Positions 57,184-64,000 of a stretch of DNA of 64,000 nt are shown piece by piece. The DNA is taken from the NCBI GenBank assembly GCA_004764695.1, contig SMSO01000037.1:4152337-4216336 (forward strand), read 5' to 3'. A program made the position numbers and the translations under genes. This stretch comes from Schizochytrium sp. TIO01. Lineage: Eukaryota; Sar; Bigyra; Thraustochytrida; Thraustochytriidae. Under the pieces are notes generated by a model. The model had not been told where the DNA came from. It did no database searches and was given only the letters and a program-made list of their open reading frames with translations. Within the stretch, counting starts at the first letter, position 1. Each line of letters starts with the position of its first letter.

Positions 57184-58212
57184 ATGGCCTCCGGGGACGT
57201 GGTGGTGATCGCCGAGCTTTGGTGGTCGGGTTGGATCGCAGGATTTACTTCTGCAGGACTTGCGATCTTGTTGATTCTTGTTGGCCTATCCTTCCTCGCA
57301 GGTGGAGCTGACGGTATCTTGGGACTCCGCGCAAGCTCACCATTTTGTGTAAAGAATCGTGAAGCAGTGATCACCGGTGGTGCTTCTGGGATTGGGCTTG
57401 AAGTCGCCCGCAAACTGCTTGCAAAAGGTTCTTATGTCCACCTTATAGATATCAACAAGGAGTCTTTAAATAAGGCCACACTAGAACTTGCTGAGTCTGT
57501 GGCAGGCTCTGCAGAAAACAAATTTTCAACCTATTTGTGCGATGTTACAAACTCTGCTGACTTTGCGCATGTCCTTGAAGATATTCAGCTTTCCGCGTGT
57601 AGTCGCAGCAATCGAGTATCAATACTTATTAACAACGCTGGTACACTCAGTGGCAAATGTTGGCAAGACATGTCCCAGGGGGACTTCGAAAAGACAGTTG
57701 CAGTTTGCTCAATAGCTCATTTCACAGCTGCCAAAGCGCTAATACCTGACATGATCGCTAATCATGATGGGGCCATTGTCACGATATCCTCCTTAATGGG
57801 TTATTTGCCCGGAGTACAATTGGCAGATTACTGCGCTGCAAAGCACGCGGCGGTGGGCTTACACGATGCTCTACGTCTAGAGCTGGGCTCCAAGGGTATC
57901 CATTTTTTACTGGTGTGTCCGTACTTAGTTGATACTGACATGTTTCGCGGCGCTTTTGATGCCCCCCACCTTTGGCTGGTTCGCAAATTGTTTCCAGCTT
58001 TACGAGTTGAACATGTTGCGCAATCGATTGTAGACTCACTTCAGTCTCGTCGTTACCTTTTGGTTCTCCCACGTGTTTTATCACTTACCCCATTTCTTGC
58101 AAAGCTCCTTCCTGTGAAAATGTTTGAGTTTCTTATAGGGCTTGTGGGTGCCAGCGATGGTATGCGTACTGCGATAATTTCCCGGAAGGGACAAGAAGAT
58201 GCTCAACAGTAG
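57184..58212 (+). CDS. Membrane-anchored short-chain dehydrogenase, SDR16C-like (RDH10/HSD17B11 type)
   Basis: The frame is open from a TTG at 57124, but the first in-frame ATG is at 57184, giving 342 residues. Residues about 13-40 form a hydrophobic membrane anchor (GFTSAGLAILLILVGLSFL). The Rossmann cofactor loop is TGGASGIG (64-71), with D at the end of the second strand (LIDIN), which favours NAD(H). NNAG follows, and the catalytic set is S203, Y216 and K220 (YCAAK). CPYLVDTDMF and the late hydrophobic segment LLPVKMFEFLIGLVG resemble the SDR16C group, which oxidises retinoids, steroids or fatty alcohols at the ER or lipid-droplet surface. The exact substrate cannot be told from sequence; 3-ketosphinganine reductase is a less likely alternative. 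Confidence 0.93.
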   Translation: MASGDVVVIAELWWSGWIAGFTSAGLAILLILVGLSFLAGGADGILGLRASSPFCVKNREAVITGGASGIGLEVARKLLAKGSYVHLIDINKESLNKATLELAESVAGSAENKFSTYLCDVTNSADFAHVLEDIQLSACSRSNRVSILINNAGTLSGKCWQDMSQGDFEKTVAVCSIAHFTAAKALIPDMIANHDGAIVTISSLMGYLPGVQLADYCAAKHAAVGLHDALRLELGSKGIHFLLVCPYLVDTDMFRGAFDAPHLWLVRKLFPALRVEHVAQSIVDSLQSRRYLLVLPRVLSLTPFLAKLLPVKMFEFLIGLVGASDGMRTAIISRKGQEDAQQ

Positions 58213-59306
58213 AGAGATAGAAATAATATTCGTCCAGCTTGATTCAAGCTATCTCTTATTGTTTTAAAATACGATCTTCTTTAACCCCCCCCCCACCCCC
58301 GACATCTATCATAACTAAATTAGCCCTGTTCATGTTTGGCTCCCTGCACAGTTCTCATAGAGATTAAAGACCGATATAATATGGTCTTAAATTTCTTTGT
58401 GCTTACGATGATTGCAAGGCTGGCGTTCACTTTGGAATCAACACTGTTTCCAAGCATTTAACAGTCCGATGAGATCGCTTTGCGCCCTGTGAACCTCAAA
58501 TCATACAATGTTTGAATAAAAAGAGTAATGTGTCTGAAAGATCTTATGGGTAGATTTTTTTTCTCTGGCAAACGCAAGCTCACTACTTTGTTTCCAAACC
58601 TCGTGGGGAAACTTTGGCAAATTTAAGCCAACTATTTTGTTAGCTAATCCCATGAAGAGATATACACGATGTCTCGTGCAGTTTTCTTGCTGGGCACTTG
58701 AACGTACTTATAGCTTCAAGCAACGATTCAACATTCTAAGCGGGGCTATACGTTGATAGTCAACACCTAGTCGTACGTTGCCCCGGCCAAGGCTGAGAAG
58801 ATGTCTCGGTCGTTTTCAACTGAGATCAAAACAGATGGCTCCTAAGCATCACAGTGACAATAGTACGGTTACCCCCTAGGGGAGGGGGTAACGGCAAATA
58901 GAAAGGAAAGAACCGCCTCAATCTTAGGTTGTACTTCAATGAACCAGGTATTCATTCCCTTTGATTGACTACTTTGCTAGTCTGTTTACACAGCCTTGCC
59001 AGCTTCCTTGACAACCATTCCCATGAGTACAGTGAGTACTATTACAATACAGTCCCATACAAAGTCTCTCTAGGCTTCTTGTCAGACTAAGATTTGTAGT
59101 TTTGAAACTCATACGGTACTCGCGCACACTGCCTTCTTCGTCTTGTGTTAACCCCATTTTACTTCACACTCTCGTTCTTTTTCTGTGCCACTGTCTCTTT
59201 CTTCGGGTTTCTAAAAAAATAGTTTAACGGATATAATCCGTTGCGTATTCCATGTTTTTTCTTTTGCACAGAATAGTGAACTTTAAGAGAGTTTCAAGGA
59301 ATGAAC
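58213..59306. other. Intergenic region
   Basis: No convincing gene. A C-rich run (nine C, A, five C) lies at about 58.29 kb. The rest is AT-rich and without clear repeats. Confidence 0.5.
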
Positions 59307-59860
59307 TTAGTGTTTACTGGTCGATAAAAATGAACCGTCGGGAGCTAGGATGACTAACGTGTTCTTAGTGTAGTCTAAGGAAAAGATGTCTCCAAACCAT
59401 TTGAGGTATCGGTGCACTATGAGATGATGCTTGATAGTGAACAACTCCATATTTTTTCCTTGAGGAAGTCTAAATTGCAAATTCTTTCTCCTTTGTTGGG
59501 GAGTTCTCAACAAAGGGTTGTGGTGTACCCGACTATATTCCCTTGCAGCGTATGCCTTAAGCGAAATAACAAACCTTGTAGCTTAAAGCTCCAGAGCAAG
59601 GCGAATTGCGCTAGCTGCTCAAGCGTGTTCTTGAATCTGACCAAATTGCAAAGTCCATGAACAACAGGCGCGCCTGGCTTTAAGTTTTTTCAAGGCAAAC
59701 TTATCGCTAGGCTCTGTCTAAGAAGGTACACATTAACGTCGAGCAATCGTGCTGGTTTAACTAGGCTAAAGAGTCTCCTCTTCTCGGCTTGTAGTACAGT
59801 TGCATGAATCAAAACTGCCTTCTTGATTGATCTTGCTTCATCTTGCTAGATCCGTAGTTT
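59307..59860 (-). pseudogene. Decayed unidentified gene, antisense and just upstream of the phosphodiesterase gene
   Basis: On the minus strand one frame reads as protein from about 59850 down to 59507 (KKAVLIHATVLQAEKRRLF ... VHGLCNLVRFKNTLEQLAQF), broken by a TGA at 59692-59690 and ended by a TGA at 59509-59507. After a one-base frame change the reading continues from 59513 to a TAA at 59307 (HHLIVHRYLKWFGDIFSLDY). No ATG is found. I do not recognise the family. It is most likely a dead gene of about 180 codons that now forms part of the phosphodiesterase promoter region; an exon of a spliced gene is the alternative. Confidence 0.45.
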
Positions 59861-59928
59861 TGGAAGGCAGAAGCCGTAAACTAGACTCCTCTGTTGTCAT
59901 TTGCTAGAAGAGAAGTTCACGGTGCAGC

Positions 59929-62900
59929 ATGTCAGAGGAGACAGAGCAACATAATTTAGAACACGAAGCAAGTATAAAAACTGGGGATGAATTTGATGAC
60001 AATGCTACTCAACACTGTTCTGTTAGCCAAACTGGAAGTGATACTCAAAGCGAGGATTCCAATGATGCAGATAGCAAATTTGACTCTGTTATTCGCCCAG
60101 ACTCAATTTCTACATTTCGATCATCTGCCTCCGCAATCGATCATTCCCCACCATCTGGGAAAACTAATGCGTCACTGTATGCATCGCTTGAAGCTGAGAA
60201 TGAAATGTTGCGCAAGCGCATCGAACTGCTGGAAAACAAACTTCTAGAAATAGGCGTGGATCCTGAATCTGTTTGCTCAAATGAGCTGCTTGCATCCGAG
60301 AGTTCTGACAGTTTTCGATTCGGTGCAGGATACGAAAATACGAATGGCGGGGGCGCCGGTGCTGCTGGAACAGGTGGCGGGTTAAAGCGTCTAAGTCATC
60401 TGAGTTTTCGATCATTTTCTCAGGGCATCGCAAGACATCACAGTGGGCGCGGTTTATCAGAAAAGGAGTCAACAACCAAGTCTAAAAGATCAAAAGCAGA
60501 GCAGAGCACCACCTCTACGACAGAAGATGATCAAATGCTTTTGGGCTTTCAACACCGTCGCAGCCAACTCCGGCAGGAACGCTCCGTTGAACGTCAAGCA
60601 AGCATCCGTCTACTCCAAGTCGAGACCACAAACACTCCAAATTGTGAGGAGGGCCTTACAGAATTTCACAATACAGAGCAAAAAGGTGAAGATACTGAAA
60701 ATGGTTCTGATGAACCCCCCCTTGTTGCAAAACACTCTGATGACGTATTACGTCTTAAATCGGAAGGCTCAGATGGTGCGCCCCAAACTCTAACCAAAAC
60801 GGAGTCAGGTAACTATTTGCTTCATGTCACACCATTCATGAAGACTGTTTCCAAAGCTGCTTTGGATTACGCAGCATCATCGACTGTGCCTGTATGCCAG
60901 CTACCCCGTGGTGGGGTTCATATTCAAACCAGTAAAGGGGCAATACAATTCGGAATACCCCCAGAAACAATCAAAGATTGTATGATGTCTGGGCTAGAAA
61001 TTCCTCAATATTACATTGTACCAAAAGATAGATTCAATCTAAAGTTAGGTATCAACATGTGCGAGGCTGAGTTTCCTGTGTATTTCAATTTTTTTATTCG
61101 TCAGGTCCGTATGAACCTCGTTTCTACTCCTGCTGTAGGCAAAATTGTGCGTAGCATAATTGTTGAAACCTTGGAAGGACCGGAAGAAAAATTTCTTTAT
61201 GTTGATCAAGAATATGCACAAAATGCCCCCCTTTCTGGTCGATATTCTTTTGCTGCGCGCCCTGATCACCTGAAAGAAATTAATTATTTCAAAGAGCCCA
61301 GGAATGGGCGCACAATTTCAGCCGACACCGCGGTCGGGTTTATCGATTTTTTGCCCTACCCAGAGCAAGTAGAGAAGCTCTCAGATGAGGCAAAACGGAT
61401 TGTGCAAGATATTATTAGCCAAGGGCCCAAAAATTATCGCAAGCTCTCAGCTGCATCAACGTATGGAGATCTCGCCCCACATTGTAAGACCCCCCATACC
61501 TCATCTGCTAACAATGGAGGACAGAGTAGAGGAAATGGAACTGACGAAACTGCGGAAAACATCACAGATAATGATGATTACAGAGAGGGTGATGGGGAAT
61601 CTGATGGTGGAGACGGTCCACTCAATGAAGCTTCGCTCACGCATTCTCCACAGCAGGACATATCAGGGCAAGTAGAAAATTCGATACTAGTCGCTATTTT
61701 GGGAAATGGGTTAGAGATTATAGATGAAGGCGACGAGTACATTGTGCTAGACGACGGGAAACAAATTGCTCAAATAAAGAGTTTTTTATCCTCTTGGGCA
61801 CCTCCTCAGCAGCTTAGTGTTACTACACCAGGATTTATTGTTGAGCCACCTGCCTTTGGAATTACCGTACTAGGCTCCTCACATGGATTTGATTCAAATG
61901 GTTCTACATCTGGATTTGTTCTATGGATCAATCGAAAAGGGATTATGGTCGACCCGCCACCCAACGCCACTGAGTATCTGCAACAATCAGGTATTGTTCC
62001 AAATATGATTAATGGCATAATCCTCACTCATTGCCATGCAGATCATGATGCCGGTACTTTTCAAAAGATTTTAAAGGAAGGAAAAACTACGCTAATAACA
62101 ACGAAGACCATCTATGAGAGCTTTATTCGCAAGTATTCTCTCATAAGTGGCTTCGAGGAAGCATTTTTGCAGTTGCTGTTCGAAAGTCGTCTTGTAAAAA
62201 TTGGCGAAGATGTGCACTGGGGTGGTGGCACTCTACGCTTTTTTTACAGCTTACATGCGCTCCCTTGTATTGGTTTTGAAGTCATGGTAGCTGGTAAGCG
62301 TTTCACCTACTCCTCGGATACCTTTTACGATCCCGAAGGTTTAGTTGCGCTTCGAGACAAAAACTATCTTTCTAATGCTCGCTGTGATGCCCTACTGAAT
62401 TTCCCATGGGATTGTGATGTGATTGTACATGAAGCTGGAATCCCACCTATTCATACACCAATGAAGGCTCTTTCTGCACTCCCAGAAGATGTTAAAAAGC
62501 GGCTATATATCATTCATATTGCGACTGCTAGTGCTGAGGGCTCCGAGTTCAAGTTAGCTCGTGCAGGCGTTGACAACACTATAGAAATCCCAATATCCAC
62601 CTACGAGTATGCCACATCTGCAGCTATTCTCCAGCTCCTCCGATCCACGGATATTTTCCGCCACTTTTCGATATCTCAAGCAAGTGATCTCTTACAGCTT
62701 TGTCGTCATCAAATATACAAAGCAGGCGAATATGTATGTAAAGCTGGAGATTTAGGAGATCGGTTTTTTGTTGTCCTGTCCGGATTTTGTAGGGTTGAAT
62801 TTCCTGAAGGTTTTGGCGTAAATGCTAGTCTTGATCTTCACAAAGAACAGCGTGATGAAATCAGGGCAGGGCAGACCTTACAATTGAAAGCACACCAAAT

Positions 62901-63666
62901 TTCACGAAAAGCAAGCGGGAACTCAGCAATTGCTAGTGTGCTATCTAACATGGGCACAAGCGAATCGTCGCTCATGTCAGGAGAAGAAGAGATTGTCAAT
63001 CACACCAAAGAATTTGGGCCTGGTGATTATTTTGGAGAACTCGCGTTATTGTCAGATGACCGTCGACGTTCTGCCGATGTTATTGCAACAACAAATTTAA
63101 CTCTGATCGAGTTGGACTCCCATGCTTTCCGATATTTACTTGATACAACACCTGGACTTGAATACCGTATGGAGAGACTTTCTCGAATCAGGTGTAGTTT
63201 GAGTTGGAAGGCAATCGGAGCAAACTCTGTCCTGTCTCGATTGAGGTCAACGCAGCGTTCTCAGCTTCAGTCAGTTCTGCAAGTCCAACATGTATCCGCA
63301 GGCACAAGGTTGTGGACAAAGGGAAAACCAGCTACGTGTGCATATTTGCTTGCAGGTGGGAAACTTGAAGTTCTAGAGATGCGTGACACCATGGGTGACC
63401 CATTTCGGGCAGGTGCATTTTTTTGTAACATTGCAAGTCTCATGAGCCACCGGCAGGTCAATCAGAGTCTAAACTCGAATCAAGAAAAGGATGATCGAAA
63501 GTTTTCTAGAAGCAAAATGAAACTTAAGGTAGTTTCCTCCAGAATCACGCTAGTGGCAAAGACAGATGCAGACCTGTATTACATTGAAGCCGATGATGTC
63601 TTGGAGTTTCTAGATTCAAACCCTGGAGTGTTTATTAATTTGATTGATAGTATTGTAATGGAATAA
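59929..63666 (+). CDS. Class II (metallo-beta-lactamase fold) cyclic nucleotide phosphodiesterase with two cNMP-binding domains
   Basis: 1245 residues from ATG at 59929, TAA at 63664. The N-terminus is Ser/Asp-rich with a coiled coil at about 83-112. An unnamed domain (about 300-490; GGVHIQTSKGAIQFGIPPE ... FPVYFNFFIRQVRMN) follows, then an acidic linker. The metallo-beta-lactamase domain (about 640-890) has the metal motif HCHADHD (H701, H703, D705, H706), with later ligands in SLHALPC, YSSDTFYD and IIHIA. The first cyclic-nucleotide domain (about 905-1075) keeps the phosphate-binding cassette FGELALLSDDRRRSADV, with about 65 extra residues before it. The second (about 1101-1245) lacks the Gly-Glu and Arg of the cassette and probably does not bind. 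Order and type match Dictyostelium GbpA/GbpB, which hydrolyse cGMP or cAMP and are switched on by them. Substrate here is unproven. Confidence 0.95.
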   Translation: MSEETEQHNLEHEASIKTGDEFDDNATQHCSVSQTGSDTQSEDSNDADSKFDSVIRPDSISTFRSSASAIDHSPPSGKTNASLYASLEAENEMLRKRIELLENKLLEIGVDPESVCSNELLASESSDSFRFGAGYENTNGGGAGAAGTGGGLKRLSHLSFRSFSQGIARHHSGRGLSEKESTTKSKRSKAEQSTTSTTEDDQMLLGFQHRRSQLRQERSVERQASIRLLQVETTNTPNCEEGLTEFHNTEQKGEDTENGSDEPPLVAKHSDDVLRLKSEGSDGAPQTLTKTESGNYLLHVTPFMKTVSKAALDYAASSTVPVCQLPRGGVHIQTSKGAIQFGIPPETIKDCMMSGLEIPQYYIVPKDRFNLKLGINMCEAEFPVYFNFFIRQVRMNLVSTPAVGKIVRSIIVETLEGPEEKFLYVDQEYAQNAPLSGRYSFAARPDHLKEINYFKEPRNGRTISADTAVGFIDFLPYPEQVEKLSDEAKRIVQDIISQGPKNYRKLSAASTYGDLAPHCKTPHTSSANNGGQSRGNGTDETAENITDNDDYREGDGESDGGDGPLNEASLTHSPQQDISGQVENSILVAILGNGLEIIDEGDEYIVLDDGKQIAQIKSFLSSWAPPQQLSVTTPGFIVEPPAFGITVLGSSHGFDSNGSTSGFVLWINRKGIMVDPPPNATEYLQQSGIVPNMINGIILTHCHADHDAGTFQKILKEGKTTLITTKTIYESFIRKYSLISGFEEAFLQLLFESRLVKIGEDVHWGGGTLRFFYSLHALPCIGFEVMVAGKRFTYSSDTFYDPEGLVALRDKNYLSNARCDALLNFPWDCDVIVHEAGIPPIHTPMKALSALPEDVKKRLYIIHIATASAEGSEFKLARAGVDNTIEIPISTYEYATSAAILQLLRSTDIFRHFSISQASDLLQLCRHQIYKAGEYVCKAGDLGDRFFVVLSGFCRVEFPEGFGVNASLDLHKEQRDEIRAGQTLQLKAHQISRKASGNSAIASVLSNMGTSESSLMSGEEEIVNHTKEFGPGDYFGELALLSDDRRRSADVIATTNLTLIELDSHAFRYLLDTTPGLEYRMERLSRIRCSLSWKAIGANSVLSRLRSTQRSQLQSVLQVQHVSAGTRLWTKGKPATCAYLLAGGKLEVLEMRDTMGDPFRAGAFFCNIASLMSHRQVNQSLNSNQEKDDRKFSRSKMKLKVVSSRITLVAKTDADLYYIEADDVLEFLDSNPGVFINLIDSIVME

Positions 63667-63835
63667 TACAACAAATGCGTATGCATATTTTGCTGATCTT
63701 GAAGTGTGTATGTTTGTTACTGGTTAAGCCCATACACTAACAATTTCCTGTTAGTCAGTAACGCTGTTGAAACTTTATGTCGACCAAGTGGTAGAAAGAA
63801 GAGGATAGGAGTCGAAAATGACAAATAATTTACAA

Positions 63836-64000
63836 TCAATTTTGAAGCCAAGCAGGGAACTCAGACACAGTAAGTGTGTTACTGGGTTTCATTTTAGAAC
63901 CAGTAACTTGGATAGGAATATTAGCAGAGAGAAACAATCTGCGAAGCCTATCATTCCATGACTGGTAGTACGATTTTAGTTTCAACCGAGTGTCTGGTAA
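63836..64000 (-). CDS. 3' end of an unidentified gene, cut by the right edge
   Basis: The minus-strand frame is open from the window edge to a TGA at 63838-63836, giving 54 C-terminal residues (for example SYYQSWNDRLRRLFLSANIP and NTLTVSEFPAWLQN). The composition is clearly protein-like and the other frames are closed. It converges on the phosphodiesterase gene, with 169 bases between the two stops. I do not recognise the family from this piece. Confidence 0.6.
   Translation of the reverse strand, partial: LPDTRLKLKSYYQSWNDRLRRLFLSANIPIQVTGSKMKPSNTLTVSEFPAWLQN

Noticed and set aside
1-64000. tRNA, rRNA, spliceosomal RNA genes, CRISPR arrays and telomere repeats
   Set aside because: I scanned by eye for B-box-like GGTTCGAATCC sequences, U6 and 5S signatures, evenly spaced repeats and TTAGGG arrays and found none that held up. 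A covariance-model search would be decisive.

Overview
The window is nuclear DNA of a unicellular eukaryote with intron-poor genes. It holds ten convincing intact protein genes, two gene ends cut by the window edges, and several weaker or broken genes. The intact genes read as single open exons with ATG starts and all three standard stop codons, so the standard code applies. The gene set suggests a protist of the stramenopile/labyrinthulomycete (thraustochytrid-like) kind: a Deltex E3 ligase, a CW-domain protein, a Dictyostelium-GbpA-like phosphodiesterase, mitochondrial SDHB, a fungal-style Zn2Cys6 factor, and abundant GAAA/GAAT/CAAT microsatellites. The lineage is inferred from gene content and style only; no rRNA gene is present to confirm it.

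Layout. 0-6.6 kb: end of an unknown gene, an ankyrin/TPR protein (+) and a WWE-RING-Deltex E3 ligase (+). 6.6-10.2 kb: mostly non-coding, with one small candidate gene (-). 10.2-12 kb: a JJJ1/DNAJC21 J-protein (+). 12-15.9 kb: microsatellites and GC-rich pockets. 15.9-23.6 kb: an OB-like/CCCH/methyltransferase protein (+), a Mis18/yippee-like zinc protein (-) and a double CW-finger protein (-). 23.6-32.6 kb: a repeat-rich gene desert with one possible spliced or decayed gene at 26.8-28.3 kb. 32.6-33.6 kb: a frameshifted pseudogene (+). 33.9-38.4 kb: a fused OsmC-pirin protein (+) and a Zn2Cys6 transcription factor (-). 38.4-55.2 kb: a second large desert, containing an AT-rich, microsatellite-poor block at about 46-52.3 kb. 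55.2-58.2 kb: SDHB (+) and a membrane-anchored short-chain dehydrogenase (+). 59.3-63.7 kb: a decayed gene (-) and a 1245-residue metallo-beta-lactamase-fold cyclic nucleotide phosphodiesterase (+). 63.8-64 kb: the 3' end of another gene (-).

The genes do not form one pathway. Several share themes: mitochondrial redox (OsmC-pirin, SDHB), ubiquitin/ADP-ribose signalling (Deltex, possibly the ankyrin/TPR protein), chromatin (double CW, Mis18/yippee-like, Zn2Cys6), RNA/ribosome biology (JJJ1, CCCH methyltransferase) and cyclic-nucleotide signalling. The most unusual items are the OsmC-pirin fusion, the CCCH finger split by about 50 residues and joined to a methyltransferase, the tandem Mis18/yippee-like protein, and the N-terminally extended phosphodiesterase.
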